The notes below the pieces were generated by a model, which saw only the letters and a program-made list of their open reading frames with translations, was not told the DNA's origin and did not search any database. DNA of 24,920 bases from Streptomyces novaecaesareae (GTDB lineage Bacteria; Actinomycetota; Actinomycetes; Streptomycetales; Streptomycetaceae). Shown here piece after piece: positions 7,646 to 14,444 of the stretch (position 1 is the first letter of the stretch; each line of letters starts with the position of its first letter). Where the stretch lies: positions 1 to 24,920 of the forward strand of contig NZ_JNWQ01000095.1 in NCBI RefSeq assembly GCF_000716875.1, given 5' to 3'. Position numbers and translations under genes: made by a program.

Positions 7646-8476
7646 ATGATCACCCGACTGGCCAAAGCGGGCCTCGCTGCCGCGCTGTCCGTGACCACTC
7701 TCACCACCGGCGCCGTGCTCGCCACCGGCGTCGCCGCGGCCGCGCCGGCCGCCCCGCGGTCCGCCTCCGCGCAGTCCCCCGCAGCGCAGTCCACGTCCGC
7801 GCAGTCCACGTCCGCGCAGCACGTGACCGTGTCGCAGAACGGGAACTACCCCGGCGGCTTCTTCACCACCGGGAACATGTCGGCGAGCTGGGTGTCCGCC
7901 GGCACCGCCGACCTGACCGGCCCGACGCACTTCACCGTCGACCTGCCGCCGGGCGTCACCACCGACGGCGCCATGTTCTACTCCACCCCGTACGACTACA
8001 CCTTCACCACGACGCTCTCGCCCGACGGCCGCCACCTGGAGGCCGTCCTCACCGGCACCCGGGTGGTCGGGAAGAGCGAGTTCATGAAGCTCAACCTGCG
8101 CACCACCCCCGGCGTGCCGATCGTCGGCGTGATCACGGTGACCGCCGGCAACCCCAACGACACCGACCCGACCGACCACGTCTCCCGCTACGACCTCGGC
8201 AGCCACAGCTACCTGCCGGCCACCGTCCAGGCCGCGCCGACCGTCAGCGGGCTGGACACCACCACCGGCCCCGGCACGGGCGGCACCGCGGTGACCGTCA
8301 GCGGCAGCAACCTCGCCCACGGCATGGTGCTGGTCGGCGGCGTCCCGGCGGCGGGCAGCTGCACCGACACCGCCTGCACGGTGACCACGCCGGGCGGCTC
8401 GGACAGCGCCCCGGTCGCCGTGGTGACGCCCGGCGGCACCGCCACCGCGCCGGCCACCTTCGACTACATGGCGTAG
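7646..8476 (+). CDS. Secreted protein with C-terminal IPT/TIG domain
   Basis: This 276-residue protein starts at ATG 7646. The N-terminus is a clear Sec signal peptide: MITRLAKAG, a hydrophobic stretch AALSVTTLTTGAVLATGVAA, then Ala-rich cleavage sites (AAA-AP, about residue 32). A short AQS-T/P-S repeat (around residues 43-56, from 12-bp DNA repeats near 7780-7820) links to a beta-rich middle part (GSFTTG... HFTVDLPPGVTTDGAMFYSTPYDYTF). The last 80 residues (APTVSGLDTTTGPGTGGTAVTVSGSNL ... TFDYMA) match an IPT/TIG immunoglobulin-like domain, found in cell-surface and carbohydrate- or protein-binding proteins. No LPXTG motif or C-terminal membrane helix is present, so it is likely released. 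The ribosome-binding site is weak. It is transcribed away from the condensin-like operon and ends at a strong hairpin. Function is unknown. Confidence 0.85.
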   Translation: MITRLAKAGLAAALSVTTLTTGAVLATGVAAAAPAAPRSASAQSPAAQSTSAQSTSAQHVTVSQNGNYPGGFFTTGNMSASWVSAGTADLTGPTHFTVDLPPGVTTDGAMFYSTPYDYTFTTTLSPDGRHLEAVLTGTRVVGKSEFMKLNLRTTPGVPIVGVITVTAGNPNDTDPTDHVSRYDLGSHSYLPATVQAAPTVSGLDTTTGPGTGGTAVTVSGSNLAHGMVLVGGVPAAGSCTDTACTVTTPGGSDSAPVAVVTPGGTATAPATFDYMA

Positions 8477-8486
8477 CGATCGCTCT

Positions 8487-8518
8487 CGGTGCCCGGGTGC
8501 TTCGGCGCCCGGGCACCG
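8487..8518 (+). terminator. Hairpin terminator with UUCG tetraloop
   Basis: A 14-bp stem (8487-8500 with 8505-8518; one T-G wobble) closes on a C(TTCG)G tetraloop, ten bases after the stop of the IPT/TIG gene. There is no U-tract, as is usual for high-GC actinobacteria. Confidence 0.8.
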
Positions 8519-8557
8519 ACGCGTTTCCGGGCACTGACGCACCTCCCGGAGCCTCAG

Positions 8558-8587
8558 TTGAACATGTTCAAAAGAGGGGTCTAGAGT
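8558..8587 (+). promoter_or_regulatory. Promoter overlapped by a perfect 14-bp palindromic operator
   Basis: TTGAACATGTTCAA (8558-8571) is a perfect palindrome whose first half is also the -35 box, TTGAAC. An 18-bp spacer leads to -10 TAGAGT (8582-8587). The gene for the four-helix membrane protein begins about 80 bases further on. Placing a palindrome over the -35 box is the classic layout for a TetR-type repressor. No such regulator is encoded nearby, so it would act in trans. Confidence 0.65.
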
Positions 8588-8670
8588 CGGTTCCGCGCAG
8601 GCGGGACAAGGCTCCGCCTGCAGTTCGGCACGCCCGGTGCTCCCGGCGTGCCCGGCACGGAGGTGGACGA

Positions 8671-9213
8671 GTGGACGAGGTGTACGAGAAGGACGGCGAC
8701 CCCGCGGTCATCCTTCGCAGGGTCCGGCGCCTGCTGTGGTTCTTCCTGGTCAGCCTGGTGCTGAGCGGCCTCACCGCCTTCCCGCTGGAGACCGAGACCG
8801 GCTGGCTGGCCGACTTCGCGACCGGCCCGGCCGCCCCGCTGACCGACCACTTCCCCGCGGCGACGGCCTGGTTCGTACGGGTCCACGAGGGCATCGTCGA
8901 GACCAACCGGCACTACCCCTTCCTGGCCTACGGCACCGACTGGCTGGCCTTCGCCCACCTGGTGATCGGCGCCGCCTTCTGGGGGCCGCTCAAGGACCCG
9001 GTCCGCAACATCTGGGTGATCCGCTGGGCGGTGCTCGCCTGCGGGGCCGTCATCCCGCTGGCGCTGATCTGCGGGCCGCTGCGGGGGATCCCGCTGGTGT
9101 GGCGATTCATCGACATGTCGTTCGGAATCTTCGGCGTCATTCCGCTGCTGATCGTGTTGCGGGCGCTGCGTCCGCTGGAACGTTCCTTCGCGGAACCGGC
9201 GCCTGCGAACTGA
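8671..9213 (+). CDS. Four-helix membrane protein of unknown function
   Basis: This 180-residue protein starts at GTG 8671 because GGAGG lies seven bases upstream; longer in-frame starts lack a ribosome-binding site. Four hydrophobic segments are visible, at about residues 21-37 (LLWFFLVSLVLSGLTAF), 90-105 (DWLAFAHLVIGAAFWG), 116-134 (VIRWAVLACGAVIPLALIC) and 147-165 (IDMSFGIFGVIPLLIVLRA). An 50-residue extracytoplasmic or loop section, rich in Thr, His and Trp, sits between the first two. Positively charged RRVRR precedes helix 1. I do not recognise the family. It is monocistronic: its own operator-covered promoter is upstream and a perfect 15-bp hairpin follows its stop codon. A function linked to the repressor's ligand, such as membrane stress or small-molecule export, would be guesswork. 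Confidence 0.8.
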   Translation: MDEVYEKDGDPAVILRRVRRLLWFFLVSLVLSGLTAFPLETETGWLADFATGPAAPLTDHFPAATAWFVRVHEGIVETNRHYPFLAYGTDWLAFAHLVIGAAFWGPLKDPVRNIWVIRWAVLACGAVIPLALICGPLRGIPLVWRFIDMSFGIFGVIPLLIVLRALRPLERSFAEPAPAN

Positions 9214-9223
9214 GCCCGGACGG

Positions 9224-9263
9224 CCCGCACGCCCCCGGACGGCGCCGCCCGGGGGCGTGCGGG
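9224..9263 (+). terminator. Perfect 15-bp hairpin terminator
   Basis: CCCGCACGCCCCCGG (9224-9238) pairs perfectly with 9249-9263 across a 10-base loop, starting ten bases after the stop codon of the membrane protein gene. Confidence 0.8.
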
Positions 9264-9379
9264 GCAGGTCGCACGCCGTGGCTCCCCAGGGCCTGTCTTC
9301 GTGGGCCCGGGTCACGGACAACGGCCTTCATCCACAGGCCCTACCATCTGGCTCAACAGCTGCTGGGAGGCGGACGGGC

Positions 9380-10156
9380 GTGGCCGATGCGGTGATCGAT
9401 CTCAATGCGGACCTCGGCGAGGGATTCGGGCGCTGGACGCTGACCGACGACGAGGCGCTGCTGTCGGTGGTGACCAGCGCCAACGTCGCGTGCGGCTTCC
9501 ACGCCGGGGACCCGTCAACGATGCGCCGGGTCTGCGCACTGGCCGCCGAACGGGGCGTCCGGATCGGCGCCCAAGTCTCCTACCGCGACCTGGCCGGCTT
9601 CGGCCGCCGCGCGATGGACGTCCCCCCGGAGGAGCTCGCCGACGAGATCGCGTACCAGATCGGTGCCCTGCAGGTCTTCGCCCGCGCCGCCGGCTCCAAG
9701 GTCTCCTACGTCAAGCCGCACGGCGCCCTCTACAACCGGGTGGTCGCCGACTCCGAGCAGGCCGAGGCCGTGGTGGCCGGCGTGCTGCGGGCCGGCGCAA
9801 TCTGCGACGGGCCGCTGCCCGTCCTCGGCCTGCCCGCCTCCCGGCTGTTGGAGGTCGCCGAGGGCGTCGGCCTGCCGGTGGTTGCCGAGGCGTTCGCCGA
9901 CCGTGCGTACACCCGGGCCGGCACCCTCGTCCCGCGCCGCGAGGCCGGTGCGGTGGTGCACGACCCGGAGGCGGTGATCACCCGCGCCGTCGGCATCGCC
10001 CGCGACGGCGAGCTGGAGGCCGTCGGCGGCGAGCGGATCCCCGTCGCGGCCCGTTCGCTCTGCGTCCACGGCGACACCCCCGGCGCCGCCCAGCTCGCCT
10101 GGCGGGTGCGCGGCGCCCTGGCCTCCGCCGGGGTCCGGGTGGAGGCGTTCACGTGA
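9380..10156 (+). CDS. pxpA: 5-oxoprolinase subunit A (LamB/YcsF family)
   Basis: This 258-residue protein starts at GTG 9380 with GGGAGG nine bases upstream. With PxpB and PxpC it forms the ATP-dependent prokaryotic 5-oxoprolinase, which opens 5-oxo-L-proline (pyroglutamate) to L-glutamate; PxpA is thought to act on the activated ring. Family motifs are clear: IDLNADLGEGFGRW at the start, ANVACGFHAGDPSTM, SYRDLAGFGRR, KPHGALYN, and the C-terminal CVHGDTPGAA. Length is normal (about 250). A -10-like TACCAT (9342-9347) lies upstream, but its -35 is poor. It overlaps pxpB by 4 bp (GTGA), so the two are translationally coupled. The conserved three-gene order makes the assignment firm. Confidence 0.96.
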   Translation: MADAVIDLNADLGEGFGRWTLTDDEALLSVVTSANVACGFHAGDPSTMRRVCALAAERGVRIGAQVSYRDLAGFGRRAMDVPPEELADEIAYQIGALQVFARAAGSKVSYVKPHGALYNRVVADSEQAEAVVAGVLRAGAICDGPLPVLGLPASRLLEVAEGVGLPVVAEAFADRAYTRAGTLVPRREAGAVVHDPEAVITRAVGIARDGELEAVGGERIPVAARSLCVHGDTPGAAQLAWRVRGALASAGVRVEAFT

Positions 10157-10827
10157 CGGCCGGCGCCGGAGCAGCGGGCGCCGTACCGCCGGTGGGCGCT
10201 ATACCAGCGGGCGCCGTACGACGGGCCGGCGACCGGGCGCTGCTGGTCGAACTGCCCGGGACGGCCGAGGTCGCGGCGCTGTACGGGTGGCTGCGCGAGC
10301 AGCGGGAGGCGGGGGCGCTCGGCGAGGTCGGGGAGCTGGTCCCGGCCGCCCGCACGGTGCTCCTGGACGGCGTCGCGGACGTCGACGCGGTGGCACGGCT
10401 GCTGCGCACCGCCCGTCCGACGGCGGCCGAGGCGGCGCGCGGGCCGCTGCTGGAGGTCCCGACGGTGTACGACGGCGCCGACCTGGCCGAGGTCGCCGCA
10501 CTGTGGGGGGTGTCCGAGGAGGCGGCCGTCCGGATCCACACCGGGCCGGAGTACACCGTCGCCTTCTGCGGCTTCGCCCCCGGCTTCGGCTACCTCACCG
10601 GCCTGCCCGCACGCTACGAGGTCCCGCGCCGGGCCACCCCGCGCAGCTCCGTCCCGGCCGGCTCGGTCGCCCTGGCCGGCCCGTACACCGGCGTCTACCC
10701 GCACCCCTCCCCCGGCGGCTGGCAGCTCGTCGGCCGTACGGCGCTCCCCCTGTGGGACACCGACCGCGATCCCCCGGCCCTGCTGGCCCCGGGTGCGCGG
10801 GTCCGGTTCACCGCGGCCCGGGCCTGA
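10153..10827 (+). CDS. pxpB: 5-oxoprolinase subunit B (KipI/PxpB family)
   Basis: This 224-residue protein starts at GTG 10153, overlapping the pxpA stop (GTGA), with GGAGG seven bases upstream inside pxpA. The first 25 residues are an Ala/Gly/Pro tail not typical of the family; the fold begins at RRAGDRALLVELPG. Diagnostic motifs are YTVAFCGFAPGFGYLTGLP and VPRRATPRSSVPAGSVALAGPYTGVYPHPSPGGWQLVGRT, which build the cyclophilin-like active-site barrel shared with allophanate hydrolase subunit 1. PxpB and PxpC together phosphorylate 5-oxoproline. It is the middle gene of pxpABC. Its stop is followed by an 85-bp array of 14-bp repeats before pxpC, so coupling to pxpC is by an unusual route. Confidence 0.95.
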   Translation: MTAGAGAAGAVPPVGAIPAGAVRRAGDRALLVELPGTAEVAALYGWLREQREAGALGEVGELVPAARTVLLDGVADVDAVARLLRTARPTAAEAARGPLLEVPTVYDGADLAEVAALWGVSEEAAVRIHTGPEYTVAFCGFAPGFGYLTGLPARYEVPRRATPRSSVPAGSVALAGPYTGVYPHPSPGGWQLVGRTALPLWDTDRDPPALLAPGARVRFTAARA

Positions 10828-10828
10828 G

Positions 10829-10913
10829 GTGGCGGGCCTGACATGGCGGGCCTGACGTGGCGGCTGCCTTGGGTGGCGGGGATGAAGCGGCGGGGATGAG
10901 GAGGCGGGGATGA
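10829..10913 (+). repeat. 14-bp degenerate tandem repeat between pxpB and pxpC
   Basis: About six units with a GTGGCGGG core: GTGGCGGGCCTGAC (10829-10842), ATGGCGGGCCTGAC (10843-10856), a diverged copy (10857-10870), then GGTGGCGGGGATGA (10872-10885), AGCGGCGGGGATGA (10886-10899) and GGAGGCGGGGATGA (10900-10913). The last three place ATGs at 10882, 10896 and 10910. Each of the first two opens a five-codon reading frame whose TGA overlaps the next ATG as ATGA; the third ATG is the pxpC start. The final unit also provides its GGAGG. Confidence 0.85.
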
Positions 10914-11773
10914 GCGAGCTGGTGGTGGTGCGGCCGGGGCCGCTGACCACGGTCCAGGACCTGGGGCGGTACGGCGTCGCCCACCTCGGGGTGCCCAGGG
11001 CCGGGGCGCTGGACGAGCCCGCGCTGCGGGCGGCGAACCGGCTGGTCGGCAACGAACCGGGGGCCGCCGGGCTGGAGACCACGCTCGGCGGGGTCGCGCT
11101 GCGGGCTGTCGGAAGGGTGCTGGTCGCCGTCACCGGCGCACCCGCGCCCGTCCGGGTGGGCGGCCGGGCGGCCGCGTGGGGCGCCCCGGTCGTGGTCCCG
11201 GACGGGGCGGTGGTCGAGGTGGGCGCGGCGACGGACGGGGTGCGCGGCTACCTGGCGGTGGCGGGCGGGGTCGCCGTCCCGCCGGTGCTGGGCAGCCGCT
11301 CGGCGGACCTGCTCGCCGGCCTCGGGCCGGCCCCGCTGACCGCCGGAGACCGACTGCCGGTCGGCACCCCGCCGCCGTACCGGGCCCGGCCCGAGCTGGT
11401 GCCGCTGCCCGCTCCCCCGGCCGAACTGGTGCTGCGCCTGCGGCTCGGCCCGCGCGCGGACTGGTTCAGCCCGGACGCGGTGGCGCGGCTGGGCCGCGAC
11501 GGGTACCGGGTCTCCTCCACCAGCAACCGGGTCGGGCTGCGCACCGAAGGCCCGCCGGTCGCGCGCGCCCGAGGCGGTGAACTGCCCAGCGAGGGCATGG
11601 TGTTGGGCGCGGTGCAGATCCCGCCGGACGGGCAGCCGGTGGTCTTCCTGGCCGACCACCCGACCACCGGCGGCTACCCGGTGGTCGGCGTCGTCCCGGC
11701 CGCCGACCTCGCGGCCGCCGCGCAGGCCCGGCCGGGCACGCCGGTACGGTTCGTGCCGCTGCGGGGGCACTGA
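10910..11773 (+). CDS. pxpC: 5-oxoprolinase subunit C (biotin-dependent carboxyltransferase-like)
   Basis: This 287-residue protein starts at ATG 10910, with GGAGG five bases upstream inside the last 14-bp repeat. It is the KipA/PxpC partner of PxpB, related to allophanate hydrolase subunit 2. Motifs include GPLTTVQDLGRYGVAHLGVPRAGALD near the N-terminus, YLAVAGGVAVPPVLGSRSADLLAGLG, and the C-terminal block GELPSEGMVLGAVQIPPDGQPVVFLADHPTTGGYPVVGVV. Length is near the family norm (about 290-310). Together with PxpA and PxpB it recycles 5-oxoproline, which forms spontaneously from glutamine and glutamate. It faces the hydrolase gene convergently; a hairpin lies in the gap. Confidence 0.95.
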   Translation: MSELVVVRPGPLTTVQDLGRYGVAHLGVPRAGALDEPALRAANRLVGNEPGAAGLETTLGGVALRAVGRVLVAVTGAPAPVRVGGRAAAWGAPVVVPDGAVVEVGAATDGVRGYLAVAGGVAVPPVLGSRSADLLAGLGPAPLTAGDRLPVGTPPPYRARPELVPLPAPPAELVLRLRLGPRADWFSPDAVARLGRDGYRVSSTSNRVGLRTEGPPVARARGGELPSEGMVLGAVQIPPDGQPVVFLADHPTTGGYPVVGVVPAADLAAAAQARPGTPVRFVPLRGH

Positions 11774-11788
11774 GGCGATTCGGCTCGA

Positions 11789-11825
11789 CGGCCCAACGGC
11801 AGCTCCATGATGGGGTGTTGGGCCG
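11789..11825 (+). terminator. Probable terminator between convergent pxpC and hydrolase genes
   Basis: CGGCCCAAC (11789-11797) pairs perfectly with GTTGGGCCG (11817-11825). The 19-base loop can form a short inner CTCCA/TGGGG stem. It starts 15 bases after the pxpC stop. The rest of the gap (11826-11925) is C/G-rich with several CCGGCC-type short repeats and no gene. Confidence 0.55.
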
Positions 11826-11925
11826 GTTCGGGCTCCGCGCACCGTCCTCGGCCGGCCGGGCCGCGTCCGGGCCTGCCGGGCCGCGTTCCGGGACGGCCGG
11901 CACCCGCCGCGACGACCGGTCCCGG

Positions 11926-12696
11926 TCAGGCCGACGCCAGCGCCTCCGCCGCGGCGGCCGCGAAGCCGTCCGGGTTGTCGAGCATGATGTTGTGCCCGCA
12001 GTCCGGCACGGCGACCACCCGGACGCCCGCCGCGCGCAGCCCGTCCGTGCCCGCCGGTTCGCCGTCCGCCGCCGGGTGGAGGAAGGTGCGCGGGACGTCC
12101 AGGCCGAGCAGCAGCTCGCGCATGGTCGGCTCCGTCGCGCGGGCCAGGTGGCGGGCACTGCGGTGGAGCGCCTCCGGGCCGGCCAGCCGCATCGTGGACC
12201 ACCAGAACGGGCCGACCCGCTCGGCGACCTCCTCCCGGCCGCCGGCCAGGAACTCCGCCTCGGTGTAACCCGCGATGCCGCTGCTGCCGGGCCGCTGCCG
12301 GTCGGGGTCGATCGGGTCCAGGTTGGCGTCCACCAGGACCAGCCGGGAGACCAGTGCGGGGTGCCGGTGCGCGAGGACGATCGCGACCGCGCCGCCCATG
12401 CTGTGGCCGACCACCTCGACCCGGCTCAGCCCGGCCGCGCCCACCGCCGCCGCGACCGCGTCGGCGTGCTGCTCCAGCGTGTACCCGAAGTCCGTCGGCC
12501 GGTCGCTGAGGCCGAAGCCGAGCAGGTCCAGCAGCAGCGAGCGGCGCCCGGCGAGCAGCGGGTGGGTGGCGGCCGCCGCGAAGTACGCCGGCGAGGTGGA
12601 GCCCAGGCCGTGCAGGTAGAGCCGGGCGGGCTCGGCACCGGGCAGTTCGACCCAGCGGATCAGGTCGCCGTTCGGGGTGACGGGGGCGTGGCGCAT
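11926..12696 (-). CDS. Alpha/beta hydrolase
   Basis: This 256-residue protein starts at ATG 12696, chosen because GAGGAG lies eight bases upstream; a start 25 codons earlier would run through the operator. It is an alpha/beta-hydrolase-fold enzyme: oxyanion motif HGLGST (29-34), nucleophile elbow GHSMGG (Ser99), probable acid Asp211 in HPAADG, and catalytic His235 in DCGHNIMLDNPDGF. FGLSDRP is typical of esterases, lipases and C-C hydrolases of the MhpC/epoxide-hydrolase group. There is no signal peptide, so it is cytoplasmic. Substrate is unknown. It is divergent from a PadR regulator with a 20-bp inverted repeat in the shared promoter region, so it is probably the regulator's main target. 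Confidence 0.9.
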   Translation of the reverse strand: MRHAPVTPNGDLIRWVELPGAEPARLYLHGLGSTSPAYFAAAATHPLLAGRRSLLLDLLGFGLSDRPTDFGYTLEQHADAVAAAVGAAGLSRVEVVGHSMGGAVAIVLAHRHPALVSRLVLVDANLDPIDPDRQRPGSSGIAGYTEAEFLAGGREEVAERVGPFWWSTMRLAGPEALHRSARHLARATEPTMRELLLGLDVPRTFLHPAADGEPAGTDGLRAAGVRVVAVPDCGHNIMLDNPDGFAAAAAEALASA

Positions 12697-12731
12697 GGCA
12701 AGGGCTCCTCTTCCAGGGAATGCCCGGAACC

Positions 12732-12779
12732 ATACCTCGATCACGAGGTATCCCGCACTCGATATACCCACGGATCGAG
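12732..12779. promoter_or_regulatory. Putative PadR operator(s) in a divergent promoter region
   Basis: ATACCTCGATCACGAGGTAT (12732-12751) has perfect 8-bp arms around four bases. A weaker repeat, CTCGAT-N10-ATCGAG, lies at 12758-12779. On the minus strand a -10-like TATGGT overlaps the first repeat, so a bound regulator would block the hydrolase promoter. The adjacent PadR-family gene makes it the likely binder. Confidence 0.6.
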
Positions 12780-12803
12780 GGATGGATATGAGAGAGTGGC
12801 GCC

Positions 12804-13337
12804 ATGTTCAAGCTGGCGATCCTCGGGTTCCTGTACGACCGACCCCTGCACGGCTACGAGCTGCGCCGCCACCTCGCCGCACTCACCGGGCACGTCCAGC
12901 CGATCAGCGACGGCACGCTCTACCCCGCGATCAAACGTCTGGAGACCGCCGGACTGCTGGTCCGCAGGCCCGAGCCCGGCAGCGCCGCCGCGCCCCGGCA
13001 CACCCTGCACCTCACCGAGGCCGGCCGCGCCGAACTGCTCGACCGGCTGCGCGAGCCCGAGCCGCTCGACATCAGCGACGAGAACCGCTGGTTCGCCCTG
13101 CTCGCCTTCCTGCGCCACCTCGACGACCCCACCGCTCAGGCCGCCGTGCTCCGCCGCCGCCTGGCCTTCCTCTCCGAGCCGGCGAGCTTCTACTACGACG
13201 GTGACCGCCCGCGTGCCGCCGAGGAGTTCGACGACCCCTTCCGGCGCGGCCAGCTGCTGATCGCCCGCGCCACCACCGAGGCCGAACTCGCCTGGCTGCA
13301 CACGACGTTGGCCGAGCTGGCGGACGGCGGGCGGTAG
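12804..13337 (+). CDS. PadR-family transcriptional regulator
   Basis: This 177-residue protein starts at ATG 12804 with AGAGAG seven bases upstream. The N-terminal winged helix is typical of PadR: MFKLAILGFLYDRPLHGYELRRHL, then ISDGTLYPAIKRLETAGLLVRR and a beta wing ending HTLHLTEAGRAELL (residues 1-75). The C-terminal part (about 85-175) is a longer helical dimerisation domain, as in the Vir/AphA-like PadR subgroup. PadR proteins usually repress a neighbouring gene until a small, often aromatic, ligand binds. It is divergent from the alpha/beta hydrolase, with an inverted repeat between them, suggesting control of the hydrolase and of itself. The ligand is unknown. Confidence 0.93.
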   Translation: MFKLAILGFLYDRPLHGYELRRHLAALTGHVQPISDGTLYPAIKRLETAGLLVRRPEPGSAAAPRHTLHLTEAGRAELLDRLREPEPLDISDENRWFALLAFLRHLDDPTAQAAVLRRRLAFLSEPASFYYDGDRPRAAEEFDDPFRRGQLLIARATTEAELAWLHTTLAELADGGR

Positions 13338-13414
13338 CGGCCGCGCCGGAGCACGCCGACGGCCCGCACCGACCGTTCGATCAGCTCCATCACCAGGATC
13401 GACACGGTGTCGTT

Positions 13415-13431
13415 ATACCCCCATTGGGTAT
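13415..13431. promoter_or_regulatory. ATACCC-N5-GGGTAT inverted repeat, CsoR/RcnR-like
   Basis: ATACCC (13415-13420), CCATT, GGGTAT (13426-13431), with perfect arms, about 50 bp before the likely methyltransferase start. The pattern of G/C-tracts flanked by TA resembles operators of CsoR/RcnR-family metal or sulfide sensors. No such regulator or metal transporter is encoded here, so the family link is only by look. Confidence 0.35.
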
Positions 13432-13481
13432 GGCCAAGCCCCGGCGAGGCACTCTTCCCCCGCGCTCCCATCCGTGTTCGG

Positions 13482-14195
13482 ATGGCGGACATGACGGGCA
13501 TGACGGAAGACCGACGCGAGGGCTACGACGGAACCGGCGAGGGCGCGATCACCCCGGACGGCTGCGCCGTCGAGGTGTGGAGCCGCCTGCCCGTCGGCAA
13601 CGCCCCGGACGTGATCGAGGCCGCGGTGCCGGCCGGCGCGAGCATCCTCGAACTCGGCTGCGGCGTAGGACGGATGACGCACCCGCTGACCGACCGCGGC
13701 TTCACCGTGACGGCCGTGGACGAGTCCGCCGAGATGCTCGCCCGGGTCCGCGCGGACGTCCGTACGGTGCGCAGCCCGATCGAGGAGCTGGACCTCGGCG
13801 AGCGCTTCGACGTCGTGATGCTCGCCTCCTTCCTGGTGCACGCCGGCGATGTGGCGGTCCGCCAGGGCCTGCTGGAGACCTGCCGCCGGCACGTCGCCGA
13901 GGACGGCTGCGTGCTGGTGCAGCGCGAGGGCGAGGACTGGCACCTGAACGTGCCGCGCGAGACGGCGATCGGGCCCGACGCGTGGTCCCGGCTGGTCTCC
14001 GCCACACCGGTCGGCGACGGCGTGAACTCCGTCCGCTGCGAGTACACCTTCCCGGACGGCGTCTGGACGCAGACCTTCCTGTCCCGCCCGCTCAGCACCG
14101 GGGCCTTCGAGCAGGCGCTGGCGGACGCCGGCCTGACGGTCGAGCGGTACCTGACCGAGGACCGCACCTGGGTCCGGGCGCGGCCCGCGCACTGA
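13482..14195 (+). CDS. Class I SAM-dependent methyltransferase
   Basis: About 237 residues from ATG 13482; ATGs at 13491 and 13500 are equally possible because none has a clear ribosome-binding site. Motif I, ILELGCGVGR (55-64), and the acidic end of strand 2, VTAVDESAEML (Asp80), define the S-adenosylmethionine pocket. FDVVMLASFLVHAG is motif IV-like and AEDGCVLVQREGEDW follows the usual order. The C-terminal part (TFPDGVWTQTFLSRPLSTGAFEQALADAGLTVERYL) matches small-molecule methyltransferases of the Methyltransf_11/25 type. Substrate unknown. It lies between padR and uppP on the same strand but more than 140 bp from either, so it is probably its own unit. A metal-sensor-like inverted repeat lies upstream. 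Confidence 0.88.
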   Translation: MADMTGMTEDRREGYDGTGEGAITPDGCAVEVWSRLPVGNAPDVIEAAVPAGASILELGCGVGRMTHPLTDRGFTVTAVDESAEMLARVRADVRTVRSPIEELDLGERFDVVMLASFLVHAGDVAVRQGLLETCRRHVAEDGCVLVQREGEDWHLNVPRETAIGPDAWSRLVSATPVGDGVNSVRCEYTFPDGVWTQTFLSRPLSTGAFEQALADAGLTVERYLTEDRTWVRARPAH

Positions 14196-14444
14196 CCGCA
14201 CCGGTCGCACCCGCCCGAACAGCCGGACCAGCGGGAACAGCCGGAACGGGCCCCGCACGCAAAGCCCGTACAAAGGGTGAACAAAGAACTGTCACTTTCA
14301 CCCCGTACCATCGGCCGCGCGCCGGGCCCCTGCGCGGCCTGCGGGCCGGGCGGGTCGCGGTCGTCCGCATGCCCTTCCGACCCGCGAGGACCCGCACATG
14401 CCGCCCCTGCTCAATGCCCGACGGATACCCCCGGCGGGTGTCCG

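Noticed and set aside
8558..8571. TTGAACATGTTCAA as a LexA (SOS) box
   Set aside because: The actinobacterial LexA box has GAAC and GTTC four bases apart; here they are two apart.
11815..13260. A 481-codon plus-strand frame over the hydrolase and PadR genes
   Set aside because: It is antisense to the hydrolase and then off-frame to padR, and no domain is visible.
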